Assembly: GCA_023384575.1 (NCBI GenBank)
Contig: JAHDVP010000002.1
Span: forward strand, 123,555 to 187,554
Direction of reading: 5' to 3'
From: Acidobacteriota bacterium
GTDB taxonomy: Bacteria > Acidobacteriota > Vicinamibacteria > Vicinamibacterales > JAFNAJ01
DNA length: 64,000 bases
Positions within the stretch are counted from its first letter, which is position 1. Every line of letters starts with the position of its first letter. The position numbers and the translations under genes are program-made. Positions 35,842 through 44,435 of the stretch are shown here, in pieces. The notes below the pieces were generated by a model. The model saw nothing but the letters and a program-made list of their open reading frames with translations, did not search any database and was not told the origin of the DNA.

Positions 35842-37575
35842 TCAGGCCGGCCCCGGTGAAATCAACTGGAACCTCACCGCCTCGCGCTCGGCCGCGATGA
35901 CCTCGCGCTCGGCGCTCGACGGCTCCCACGACACCATCGGCTCGGCCTCCCAGGCGTAGGCCTCGCCGTTCATCAGCACGCGGCCGTCGGCGACCGCCTG
36001 CGAGGCCTCGGCGAGCGGGACCCCGGCGAGATCGCGCTGCATCGCCTCGAATCGGCCGTGCCTCGCCGGGTCGAGGAACCGCAGTCGCGTGCCGGCGATG
36101 ACCGCCGTGTGGTACCACGCGGGGGAGAAGGCAATCCCCGGCAGGTCGAGCCGGCGAGCCATCAACGCCAGCATCTCCGACACCTCGCGCGCGAGCCCGA
36201 GGCCCGGCACTTCCTGGCCGGGCAGGCGCGGCCGCCTGTCCGAGAACCGCGCCCGGGGGTCGCGAAGGCTGAGCCAGTGAATGTACAACACCTCGTGCTC
36301 CCCGACGCGCTTGCGTTCGTACACCCCGTCGATCAGCACGTGCTCCCGTCCGTCGGCCGCGCCGAGCACGCTCACCCGCTGGCCGGTCGTCGAGGCCCCG
36401 AGCACGACCCGCAGAGGCCGGTACCCGCGGCGGTCGAGAAACGCCGTGATGCCCAACCGGAAGAACGCGTACTCGATCGCCTCGGCCGTGTACCGCCCGA
36501 AGAGCACCGTCGGTCCGCTGGGGCGCACGCCGAGGTCGAGATCGATGTCGTCGGCGCTCAGCGACTGTGACGGCGCGACCGCGTAGTGATCGAGGTGCCG
36601 CGCCAGTCGCATGAAGCGCGTCGCCAGCGGATCATCGGTTGGCGCGATGGCCCGCCTGGTGCGCCCCGTCAACGCGAGCGCCGTGCCGGCGAGCACCTTC
36701 CAGGCGTCGGCGTGATAGCCGCCCCCGGGCAGCCAGACGGTCGGGACGCCCGCAAGCGCCCGGGCCACGCGCAGATCGCGGCGCCGGGCCCCGTCGAGCG
36801 TCATGCCGAGGTGCCCGAGGTGATCCCCGTCGAGCACGTCGCCTCCTGCGATGACGAGCGCGAAGTCAGGGGCCGGCATCCGCTCCATCATCGCGTCGAG
36901 CGCCTGCAGGTAGCGCTCATCGTCGCAGCGCGGCGGCAGCACGGTCTCGTCCACACCCGGAATGTTCCCCGACGAACTCCCCGAGAGCGACCCGATCCAC
37001 ACCGAGGGGTCGTGCCGCAGGCAGGCGGCCGTGCCGTCGGGCGGGTGCGCGTCGAAGTCGAGGACGACGACCTGGCCGCCGAACCCCTCGTGACGCAGCA
37101 CGCCGACCGCGACCGCCACGTCGTTGACCGCGCACAACCCCGCGCCCCAGTCGGGCCCGGCGTGGTGGAACCCCCCGAGCAGGTTCAGGGTCGGCCCCCG
37201 CCGGCGCAGGCTCTCGCGCGCAGCCGCGACCGTCCCGCCACACCCGAGACGCACGGTGCGCATCAGCTCGTCGACCGAGACGTCCCACGGGTCGACGCCG
37301 AAGACGCGGGCCAGCGTCTCCCTCTGGCCGAGCGCCTCGAGGTAGTCGGCCGAGTGCACGCGCGCCAGATCTTCGTAGCCGACACGGGCCGGCGTGTGGA
37401 ACGCCCGTCGTCGCAGCCAGCGGTGCTCGAGCAGGTACCACGCCACGAGATCGGCCCGGCGGGGGTCGAGACCCGTCCGTTTGCCGAACGCACTGAGCGG
37501 CAGGCGGTACTCGGGGTCGTACCACACCGGCACGTGGGCCACCCGGAGCCGCAAACCTCGGAACCAGTCGAGCAT
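35842..37575 (-). CDS. Histone-deacetylase-fold protein (AcuC-like) with uncharacterised C-terminal half
   Basis: A 577-residue protein. Residues 1-305 are an HDAC/AcuC/acetylpolyamine amidohydrolase fold: HH137-138 in GGFHHAGPDWGAG, zinc ligands Asp175 and His177 in LDFDAH, Asp246 and Asp251 in AGGDVLDGDHLG, and GGGYH (284-288). The usual HHGNGT block reads HPPDGT, so the active site is slightly atypical. Residues about 330-577 (from LGVRPSGPTVLFGRYTAEA to LMNGEAYAWEAEP) match no family I recognise, and AcuC-type proteins normally end near 375. It may deacetylate a small molecule, protein or polyamine; the partner is unknown. Confidence 0.8.
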   Translation of the reverse strand: MLDWFRGLRLRVAHVPVWYDPEYRLPLSAFGKRTGLDPRRADLVAWYLLEHRWLRRRAFHTPARVGYEDLARVHSADYLEALGQRETLARVFGVDPWDVSVDELMRTVRLGCGGTVAAARESLRRRGPTLNLLGGFHHAGPDWGAGLCAVNDVAVAVGVLRHEGFGGQVVVLDFDAHPPDGTAACLRHDPSVWIGSLSGSSSGNIPGVDETVLPPRCDDERYLQALDAMMERMPAPDFALVIAGGDVLDGDHLGHLGMTLDGARRRDLRVARALAGVPTVWLPGGGYHADAWKVLAGTALALTGRTRRAIAPTDDPLATRFMRLARHLDHYAVAPSQSLSADDIDLDLGVRPSGPTVLFGRYTAEAIEYAFFRLGITAFLDRRGYRPLRVVLGASTTGQRVSVLGAADGREHVLIDGVYERKRVGEHEVLYIHWLSLRDPRARFSDRRPRLPGQEVPGLGLAREVSEMLALMARRLDLPGIAFSPAWYHTAVIAGTRLRFLDPARHGRFEAMQRDLAGVPLAEASQAVADGRVLMNGEAYAWEAEPMVSWEPSSAEREVIAAEREAVRFQLISPGPA

Positions 37576-37645
37576 CGCGCGTCAGCGGGCGCCAGCCGCA
37601 CGTCCTGCTGCCGCCGGAAGGTGGGGGCTGACCAGTATCGTGTCG

Positions 37646-37651
37646 AGAATA
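37646..37651 (-). promoter_or_regulatory. Possible internal -10 element TATTCT
   Basis: TATTCT on the minus strand, about 70 bases before the HDAC-like start, lies in the 93-base gap after the first ArsA gene. It could start a sub-transcript for the HDAC and lipid genes. Confidence 0.3.
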
Positions 37652-37668
37652 CACCAGCTCGCCGCCCG

Positions 37669-38727
37669 TCACCCGGAAACGAGACCGGGCGCGAGGCTCC
37701 GCCGCAGCTCGTCGAGCGTGGCGAGGTCGTTCGGTTCGCCCGAGAGCAGCGGCAGGTCGACCGACGGGTGGCTGCCGAGCCGCTGCCGGAAGGCGCGCAG
37801 CCCACGCTCGTCGCGCGCGCCGAGCCACGCCAGCAGGTCGGCTGCGGTGGTCGTCCGGCCGAGGCCGGGCCGCCCCGGGGCCTGCGGGTGGCACATGTTG
37901 ATGATCACCGGGCCGACGTGGTAGCCCGCCTCCTGCAGCCGCCGCGCGAAGAACAGCGTCTCCGGCAGGCGTTCCTCGTCGGGTCGCGTGACGAGCAGGA
38001 ACCGCGTCCCGGCCGACCGCAGCAGCGCCTCGACCCGGTGGGCCCGCTCGCGGAAGCCGTCGTAGAGCGGACCGAACGCCAGGAAGAACTCGGCCATGTC
38101 ACGCAGCACACCCAGACCGACGAGACGATCGAGCAGCGCCTCGAGGCCGCGCCCGAAGGGACCGAGGCGCCGCGCGGTCACGAGGCGTCCGTGCTCGTCG
38201 AACCACGGCTTGAGGGCGATCCGCAGGGCCCCGCTGTCGAGGAACCCCACGATGCGCTGCGGGGCCTCGAGGAAATCGAGGGCCTGCCGCGTGGGCGGCG
38301 TGTCGAGCACGACGCGGCCGTACCGCCCCTCGCTGGCGACCTCGTACAGCCGTTCGACGGCCATGTACTCGAGCACGCCCGCCAGACTGCCGGACAGGTT
38401 GGCATAGTAGCGGTTCGCGAGAATTCGCTCGGCGGCATCCCGATCCGGGGCGTACCGCACGACCAGGCGATCGAAGGTGGCCCGTGCGTCGAGGAGGCTC
38501 GCCGCCAGGCGCCCGGTCGTGCCGGTCCCCACCGCGACCTCCCGGTCGCGGGCGGCGTCGCCGACGCCCAGCGTGTCCTTGAGCCGCAGCGAGGGGTCGA
38601 ACGTCATCACGAGCGTGTCGTGCCCCCGGTGCGCCCAGTCGAGGGCCAGCGCCGCCGCGATGGTCGTCTTGCCGACCCCGCCGGCGCCGACCACGATGTC
38701 GAGGCCGGCGGCACCCGACGGGGACAT
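37669..38727 (-). CDS. ArsA/Get3-like ATPase lacking the signature lysine
   Basis: A 352-residue cytosolic P-loop ATPase of the ArsA/Get3 (SIMIBI) class. The Walker A is GAGGVGKTT (14-22). The deviant Walker A of this class has a signature Lys, (K)GGxGKT, but here that position is Ala15. Switch sequences include TFDPSLRLKDTLGV and VVLDTPPTRQALDFLEAP. No arsenic-binding Cys cluster and no arsB gene are seen, so arsenite pumping is unlikely. It starts two bases after the stop of a second ArsA-like gene and probably pairs with it. Confidence 0.85.
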   Translation of the reverse strand: MSPSGAAGLDIVVGAGGVGKTTIAAALALDWAHRGHDTLVMTFDPSLRLKDTLGVGDAARDREVAVGTGTTGRLAASLLDARATFDRLVVRYAPDRDAAERILANRYYANLSGSLAGVLEYMAVERLYEVASEGRYGRVVLDTPPTRQALDFLEAPQRIVGFLDSGALRIALKPWFDEHGRLVTARRLGPFGRGLEALLDRLVGLGVLRDMAEFFLAFGPLYDGFRERAHRVEALLRSAGTRFLLVTRPDEERLPETLFFARRLQEAGYHVGPVIINMCHPQAPGRPGLGRTTTAADLLAWLGARDERGLRAFRQRLGSHPSVDLPLLSGEPNDLATLDELRRSLAPGLVSG

Positions 38728-38729
38728 CG

Positions 38730-39641
38730 TCACGACGACCTCCCGTCGTGGCCCACGGCCTCCGAGAGCGCGGGCACGATGGCCGCCACGAGCGACGGGC
38801 CTCGCGGCACGGGCACGAGCGGCAGGCTCGCGCGCGGCCCCACCCACGTCCGCTCGAGGCGGGCGAGCTCACGTTCGTTGATCGCCCGGCGCTCGCGCCA
38901 GAGGTCGGCCAGCACCGGACCGAGCCCCGCCGCCGCCTCGCGCTCGAAGGGAGGGAACAGCGCGTTGATCACGAGCAGGTCCGGCACCCGCGCCAACGAT
39001 CTCCCGAGCGCGTCCCGCAGCTCGAGGGCCTCCTGCACTGGCATTTCCTCGGCCAGCGTCACCACGACGATGGCCGTCTCCGATGGGGCGCTGATGAAGG
39101 CCGCGAGTTCCGAGGCCATGTGAGCGAAGGGGCCGTCGGTGATGACGTGGGCTGCCGCCGACGGCGCGCCGAGTAGCGACACGCCGTGGCCGGTGGCCGG
39201 TGCGTCGAGCACCACGACGTCGGGAGGCCCGCCGGGAAAACGGGTGAGCCCGCGCGAGAGGCGGTAGGCGTGCCCGAGCACGGCGAGTTCCTTGAGCCCC
39301 GGGGCGGCGTCGACGAAGTGGGTGAACACCGGGCTGCCGGTCACGCGCCGCACCAGCACGTCGAGCTTGAGGTGCTCGCGCACCACGGCCTCGAGCACGT
39401 GGACCGGCTGGAGGTTCTGCAGGCGCAGGCCGGCGGCGACCTCGAGCACGTCGCCACCCGAGGGGGCCACGCCGGCCAGTTCGTGCAGACTCTCGCGCGG
39501 GTCGACCTCCATCAGCAGGACTCGCCGCCCGCGGCCGGCGATCAACCGGCCGAGCGCCGCGCTCGTCAGGCTCTTGCCGACGCCGCCCTTGCCCGTCACG
39601 ACGACGAGCCGGCGGTCGGCGAGCAGGTCGAGCAGTGACAT
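38730..39641 (-). CDS. ArsA/Get3-like ATPase with intact deviant Walker A
   Basis: A 303-residue ATPase with canonical GKGGVGKS (17-24), including the signature Lys18. The Switch I region is LLMEVDPRESLHELAG, Switch II is VVVLDAPATGHGVSLL, and FVDAAPGLKELAVLGHAYRL follows. It is slightly short for the family. Get3/ArsA proteins work as dimers in which the signature Lys of one chain contacts the nucleotide in the other, so this chain and its lysine-less neighbour could form an asymmetric heterodimer. The substrate could be a membrane or lipid-body protein (inference). Confidence 0.87.
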   Translation of the reverse strand: MSLLDLLADRRLVVVTGKGGVGKSLTSAALGRLIAGRGRRVLLMEVDPRESLHELAGVAPSGGDVLEVAAGLRLQNLQPVHVLEAVVREHLKLDVLVRRVTGSPVFTHFVDAAPGLKELAVLGHAYRLSRGLTRFPGGPPDVVVLDAPATGHGVSLLGAPSAAAHVITDGPFAHMASELAAFISAPSETAIVVVTLAEEMPVQEALELRDALGRSLARVPDLLVINALFPPFEREAAAGLGPVLADLWRERRAINERELARLERTWVGPRASLPLVPVPRGPSLVAAIVPALSEAVGHDGRSS

Positions 39642-39658
39642 GACGCGAACGCCGCCGA

Positions 39659-41158
39659 TCAGGGTCTCGGGTAGATGAGCGACACCGGGTCGGGCAGCGG
39701 GATCCGGGTCATCGGCCGCCCGGCCGCCAGCCGCTCGAACGACACCTCGGGATGGTCGGCCTCGCCCGCCAGCATCGCGTCGACGTTGCCGACGGCCAGG
39801 ATGACGAACGCAGACGGGTCGAGGTGCGCCTTCGCGACGCGCAGCACGTCGTCGGCCGTCACGGCCCGGACGCGGTCGCGATAGGTGCGCCAGTGGGCTG
39901 GATCGCGTCCGGTCAGCTCGTCGCTCGCGAAGGTCGACGCGACGGCCCCGGCCGACTGGAACGCGCGCGGGAACACCTCGACGAGGTTCGTCTTGATCGT
40001 ATCGAGCTCGTCGGCCGCCACCGGCGCCGACCGCATCCGATCGACCTCGTCGAGCACGATTCGGGCCGCGCGCGCGCAGCTCTCGCTGCGCGACTGGAAC
40101 GCCGCCCGGAAGGTCCCCGCGTAGTACACGCCCGGGGAGTAGCTCGACCCCGCGCTGTAGGCCAGCCCTTCGTCCGATCGGACGCGGGCCATGATGCGCG
40201 AGGTGAACCCGGACCCGCCCAGGATCTCGTTCATGACCTCGATGGCCACCTCGTCGGCGTGGCCGCGCTCGATGCCGAGGTGGCCGATCGAGACGCGCCC
40301 CTGATTCACATCGGCCTTGTGGACCAGGTACAGGCCCGGCGTGGGTGTGTGATCGGGCGCCGGCACGTCCGGCGCCCTCTCGCCCTGGAAGGGCCAGTCG
40401 GCGAGCGCACGTTCGAGGTCGGCGCGCATCGACGCCGTCTCGAAGTCGCCCGACACGGCGAGCACGAAATTGGCCGGGTGCACGAGCCGGCGGTGCAGCT
40501 GCACCAGGTCGTCGCGGGTGATGGCCGACGTCGAGGTGCCGGTCGGCTCGCGGGTGCTGAAGTGCCGGTCGCCGCGCATCAACCGTGCCCACTCGCGCCC
40601 CTCGATGGTGTCGGTGGAGTCGTTGCGCCGTTCGAGCCCCTGCAGGCGCTGGGTCCGGGCCAGCTCGAGCCGGTCCTCCTGGAAGCGGGGGGCCTTGAGC
40701 ATCTCGAAGAAGAGGGCGAGCGCGCGGTCGCGGTCCTTCGACAGGAAGTTCGCCGATGCCGAGCCCGACGTCGCGCCGAACCCGGCGCCGACGTTCGCCG
40801 CCAGAAACGCCAGCTCCTCGTCGAACGCCTCGGCGTCGAGCGACGCGGTGCCTCCGGCGCGCATCTGGCTGCCCATCAGCGAGGCGAGTCCCTCGCGCCC
40901 CTCGGGATCGAGATAGCTCCCGCCCCGGATGAGCACGGTGACGGTGACGAGGGGCAGCTCGCGGTCCTCGACGAAGTAGCCGACCACGCCATTCTCGAGC
41001 ACCTGGCGGTGCCGGGCCGGATCGGGCGGCTGGTAGTCGAGGGGCGCGAACCTCAACTCGCGCGGATGCGGCGGAATCGCCGACACCGGCGCCTGCGCGA
41101 AGGCGACGTGGGGCGCGAGCGCGGCTCCACAGACGAGCGCGGCGATCAGGGCCCTCAT
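39659..41158 (-). CDS. M16 peptidase-fold protein without zinc site, exported
   Basis: A 499-residue protein with a signal peptide (LIAALVCGAALAPHVAFA) and two M16 half-domains. Where HxxEH is expected it reads REGLASLMGSQM, so zinc ligands and catalytic Glu are missing. The C-terminal M16 features remain (VMNEILGGSGFTSRIMARVR, SDEGLAYSAGSSYSPG). Inactive partners that pair with an active chain are common in M16B peptidases. It overlaps the active M16 gene by four bases (ATGA), supporting a heterodimer in the periplasm. Confidence 0.87.
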   Translation of the reverse strand: MRALIAALVCGAALAPHVAFAQAPVSAIPPHPRELRFAPLDYQPPDPARHRQVLENGVVGYFVEDRELPLVTVTVLIRGGSYLDPEGREGLASLMGSQMRAGGTASLDAEAFDEELAFLAANVGAGFGATSGSASANFLSKDRDRALALFFEMLKAPRFQEDRLELARTQRLQGLERRNDSTDTIEGREWARLMRGDRHFSTREPTGTSTSAITRDDLVQLHRRLVHPANFVLAVSGDFETASMRADLERALADWPFQGERAPDVPAPDHTPTPGLYLVHKADVNQGRVSIGHLGIERGHADEVAIEVMNEILGGSGFTSRIMARVRSDEGLAYSAGSSYSPGVYYAGTFRAAFQSRSESCARAARIVLDEVDRMRSAPVAADELDTIKTNLVEVFPRAFQSAGAVASTFASDELTGRDPAHWRTYRDRVRAVTADDVLRVAKAHLDPSAFVILAVGNVDAMLAGEADHPEVSFERLAAGRPMTRIPLPDPVSLIYPRP

Positions 41159-42897
41159 CGCTGACCTCCCTTGGCAAGGCGCTGTTCGAGCAGCGCGCGA
41201 ATGGCCGCCAGCATCGGGCGCGCATCGTCTGGCGCGCCGGCCTCCTTGGCCCGGATCTGGTCGAGCAGGGCGCTCGCCTGGTCGAGCGACATCTGCGCGA
41301 TCATGGTGCGCATCTGCTCGACCTGGGCTCGCTCGCCGGCCGAGAGCGCCGCGTCAGCCGCCGCGGTCGTCGATGCGCCGTCGGGCGGCGCCTTGGTGTA
41401 GTAGAGCGCGACGGCGCGCCGCTCGCGCGTGAGGTAGGTCGCGGCGACCCGCTGGATCTCGGCGGCCGTGACCGCCTCGACGCGCTTCGGCCAGTCGTTC
41501 AGGCTCCGCCAGCCGGTCGTGTTCTCGGCCGACAGCACCTGGAGCATGAGGAAGAAGTCGTTCTGCAGCCGGCGAAAGGCGTCGGCGGCGAACTGATTCT
41601 TCACCTTCTGCAGCTCGCGATCGCCGACCGGGGTGCGGACCATCTCCTCGATCTGCTCGTAGAGCGCCTGCTCGACGTCCTCGGGCTTCACGCCGGGCTT
41701 GGCCACCCCGCCAATGGCGAAGTAGCCCTCCCACTTCAGGCTCGCCTGGCCGGCCGACGCGCTCGTCGCCACCTGCCGATCGACGACGAGCGACTTGTAG
41801 AGCCGTCCGGTGCGGCCGGAGAGCAAGGCCCCAAGCACGACGAGCGCCGCCTCGTCGCGGTGCCCCCGCGGCACGGTCAGGTAGCGGATGTCGGCCTGCG
41901 GGTTCGTCTCGGCGAAGGCGATCATCCGCCGCTCGGCCTCGGGAACGACCTCGCGGGTGCGCACGGGCGGTGGACGCTGCGCGTTGCGCTCGAGGCGCCC
42001 GAAGTACCGCTCGGCGAGCGCCACGGCCGCGGCGGGGTCGAAGTCGCCCACGAGGCAGAGCGCGAGGTTGTTCGGCGCGTAGTTCAGATCGAAGTACGCG
42101 AGGGCCTCCTCGCGCGTGATCTGCTCGACGTCGCTCGGCCACCCGATGACCGGCCAGCCGTAGGGCGACGCATGCCAGAAGAGCGCGTCGAACTGCTCCT
42201 CGAAGCGCCCGGTCGGCGTGCTCTCGACGCGCAGACGCCGCTCCTCGCGAACCACGTCTCGCTCGGTATAGAACTCGCGGAAGACCGGCTCGAGCAGGCG
42301 GTCGGACTCGAGCCAGAAGAACAGCTCGAGCTTGTTGGCCGGCACGTTGACGAAGTAGATCGTCGCATCCTGTGACGTCCCCGCGTTGAGGCTGCTCGCT
42401 CCCGCGGCCGTGTAGAGGCGGTCGAACTCGTTCGGGACCATGACGGTCTTGTACCGCTTGTCGAGATCGGCCATCCGCTCGAGCAGTTCCCGGTGACGAG
42501 GCGAGCGGTGCCGGGGGTCGCGCGGGTCGTCGATTTCGCCCAGACGCACGCGGCGGTCGAGCTCGCGCTCCTCCGCGCGCAGGTCGGTCTTGACGGCGTC
42601 CATCTCGGCCAGCAGCGCGATGTCGGCCTCGATGTCGGTCGTGCCGATCGTGCGGGTCCCCTTGAACATCATGTGCTCGAAGAGATGCGAGATCCCGGTG
42701 ATGCCGGGCCGCTCGTTGACCGACCCGACTTTGGCGAGCCAGCCGGCGGCCACGTTGGGCGATCCGCCGCGCGGCACCATCAGGAGGGTGAGGCCGTTGT
42801 CGAGCACGTGCTCCTGCACGTTGAACTGCTGCGCGCCGGCGAGTCCGGGAACGAGCGCCACGACGAGCAGCGACGCGACGGACCACAGTCGTCTCAT
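41155..42897 (-). CDS. M16 family zinc peptidase, exported
   Basis: A 580-residue periplasmic peptidase. The signal peptide is RLWSVASLLVVALVPGLAG. The inverted zinc motif HxxEH is HLFEH (His71, Glu74, His75), followed by MMFKGTRTIGTTDIE. A charged helical insert lies at about residues 95-150. The second half contains VVLGALLSGRTGRLYKSLV. Alone or with the neighbouring inactive subunit it would degrade peptides. AGGAGA lies eight bases before the ATG at 42897, the first gene of the long minus-strand run. Confidence 0.9.
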   Translation of the reverse strand: MRRLWSVASLLVVALVPGLAGAQQFNVQEHVLDNGLTLLMVPRGGSPNVAAGWLAKVGSVNERPGITGISHLFEHMMFKGTRTIGTTDIEADIALLAEMDAVKTDLRAEERELDRRVRLGEIDDPRDPRHRSPRHRELLERMADLDKRYKTVMVPNEFDRLYTAAGASSLNAGTSQDATIYFVNVPANKLELFFWLESDRLLEPVFREFYTERDVVREERRLRVESTPTGRFEEQFDALFWHASPYGWPVIGWPSDVEQITREEALAYFDLNYAPNNLALCLVGDFDPAAAVALAERYFGRLERNAQRPPPVRTREVVPEAERRMIAFAETNPQADIRYLTVPRGHRDEAALVVLGALLSGRTGRLYKSLVVDRQVATSASAGQASLKWEGYFAIGGVAKPGVKPEDVEQALYEQIEEMVRTPVGDRELQKVKNQFAADAFRRLQNDFFLMLQVLSAENTTGWRSLNDWPKRVEAVTAAEIQRVAATYLTRERRAVALYYTKAPPDGASTTAAADAALSAGERAQVEQMRTMIAQMSLDQASALLDQIRAKEAGAPDDARPMLAAIRALLEQRLAKGGQR

Positions 42898-42941
42898 GAG
42901 TCGATCTCCTGGCGTCGCCACGCGATGGGACGCCGTTGCCG

Positions 42942-42947
42942 ATTGTA
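42942..42947 (-). promoter_or_regulatory. -10 element TACAAT for the M16-ArsA run
   Basis: TACAAT on the minus strand, leaving a leader of roughly 40 bases that carries the AGGAGA ribosome site of the M16 gene. No -35 match was found. Confidence 0.4.
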
Positions 42948-43343
42948 ATCGACGGGACACCAGCAGGCGGGTGTGACCTTCCCTGTCACGCGGGCCGCGT
43001 AGCGTGGGCGACATGTCGACCTGCCTGCGGCCCCCCATCCCCTGGCCCATGCCTCCACGCCTCCGCGGAGAACGGCCCCGTCTGCCGGGTGTCGCCGGTG
43101 CGGCCTGGCGGCCGGCGTCCCCGGCCGCGCCAGAGCGCGCGCCCGGCCCGGCCGTCCGCCGGGTCGACCCCGGCGGGCCGTCGCCCGACAAGTACGAAAC
43201 GCTCGCACTCCGCCGCCGACGAGCGCAGGTCGCGGCAAGGCATGCGCTGGCGGAGGACGACCGAGGTCTGAACCACACCGGCTCACGGCGGCAGGCTGCA
43301 GGCTGACGGCGGGCGGCCCGACGCGCGCGGCCGGGGGCTACGG

Positions 43344-43349
43344 TAGAAT
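43344..43349 (+). promoter_or_regulatory. -10 element TAGAAT, leaderless spacing
   Basis: TAGAAT, then six bases, then the ATG at 43356. There is no ribosome-binding sequence in the six bases except a C/T-rich stretch, as expected for a leaderless message. Confidence 0.6.
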
Positions 43350-43355
43350 TCCTCC

Positions 43356-44435
43356 ATGTCGACCGTCGCTGAATCCGCTCTGACGCACGCCCGCGCCACG
43401 CTCGACGCCTGGGTGCGCGAGTTGATGCGCTGGCACTTCGACCCGGCCACCGGCTGCCCCTTCTGGCTCGACTGGGCGGCCCGAGCCACCTGGGATCCCC
43501 GCGTCGAGGTGCAGACCTACGACGACCTCGACCGGTTCGGGGGCTTCGAGGACGAGTGGCTGCGCGGCGGGCCGGTCCGCCGCTGGGTGCCGAAGGGGCT
43601 CGCGAGCCGGCCCGTCTACATCTTCGAGACCGGCGGCAGCACGGGCGTCCCGAAATCGCGCATCAACATCGAGGACTTCCGGATCGACTACGAGACGTTC
43701 AGCGACACGCTGCCGGACGACGCGTTTCCGCGCGGAGCCGACTGGCTCATGGTCGGGCCGAGCGGGCCGCGGCGGCTGCGACTCGCCGTGGAACACCTCG
43801 CCCAGCACCGCGGCGGCATCTGCTTCATGGTCGATCTCGACCCGAGGTGGGTGATCAAGCTGCTCAAGACGGGTCAGGTCGCGCAGGCCGAGGACTACAA
43901 GCGCCACGTGATCGACCAGGCGCTGACGCTGCTCAAGGCGCACGAGGGCATCCGGTGTCTGTTCACGACGCCGAAGCTGCTCGAGGCGCTCTGCGAGCGC
44001 GTGTCGCTCCGCAAGCTCGGCATCACCGGCGTCTTCTGCGGGGGCACCGAGATGACCCCGCAGTTCCACCGGTTCGCCGTCGAGGAGCTGCTCGACGGGA
44101 TCTACTTCGCCCCGACCTACGGCAACACGCTCATGGGCCTCGCAGCGCACAAGCCGCCCGCGCCCGAGGATCACTACGCCATCATCTACTACCCGCCCGC
44201 GCCCCGGGCGATGATCGAGGTCGTCGACCCGGACGAGCCGTCGCGCGTGGTCGACTACGGCGCCACGGGCCGCGTGCGCCTGACGACGCTCACGAAGGAG
44301 TTCTTCATGCCGCGGTTCCTCGAGCGCGACGAAGCCGAGCGCGAGCGGCCGTGCGAGCGCTACCCGTGGGACGGCGTCCGCAACGTGCGTCCCTTCTCCC
44401 GCTTCGCCACGACGGTCGTCGAGGGGGTGTACTGA
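43356..44435 (+). CDS. LuxE/PaaK-like acyl-adenylating protein
   Basis: A 359-residue member of the phenylacetate-CoA ligase/LuxE acyl-protein synthetase branch of the adenylate-forming superfamily. The AMP-binding motif is ETGGSTGVPKSR (91-102). GVFCGGTEMTP and FAPTYGNTLMG follow. It is shorter than PaaK (about 430), closer to LuxE. It would activate a carboxylic acid as an acyl-AMP. The stop overlaps the start of an aldehyde-dehydrogenase-fold gene by one base, the same pairing as LuxE with LuxC, which reduce fatty acids to aldehydes. No luciferase genes are present. Confidence 0.7.
   Translation: MSTVAESALTHARATLDAWVRELMRWHFDPATGCPFWLDWAARATWDPRVEVQTYDDLDRFGGFEDEWLRGGPVRRWVPKGLASRPVYIFETGGSTGVPKSRINIEDFRIDYETFSDTLPDDAFPRGADWLMVGPSGPRRLRLAVEHLAQHRGGICFMVDLDPRWVIKLLKTGQVAQAEDYKRHVIDQALTLLKAHEGIRCLFTTPKLLEALCERVSLRKLGITGVFCGGTEMTPQFHRFAVEELLDGIYFAPTYGNTLMGLAAHKPPAPEDHYAIIYYPPAPRAMIEVVDPDEPSRVVDYGATGRVRLTTLTKEFFMPRFLERDEAERERPCERYPWDGVRNVRPFSRFATTVVEGVY

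Larger units (their letters stand above)
42898..43355. other. Intergenic region between divergent M16 and LuxE-like genes
   Basis: These 458 bases contain no credible gene. Seen here are a minus-strand -10 element TACAAT (42942-42947) about 45 bases before the M16 start, a short GCCTGCA-family repeat near 43287, and the TAGAAT element at 43344. The middle (about 43000-43280) is GC-rich with no structure I recognise. Confidence 0.6.

Noticed and set aside
36586..39123. An 845-codon plus-strand frame opposite the HDAC and ArsA genes
   Set aside because: It spans three well-supported minus-strand genes and shows no domain; it is a GC-rich shadow.
37669..39641. Arsenite resistance operon
   Set aside because: ArsA-like ATPases occur without arsB, arsR, arsC or arsD and without the metal-binding Cys residues.
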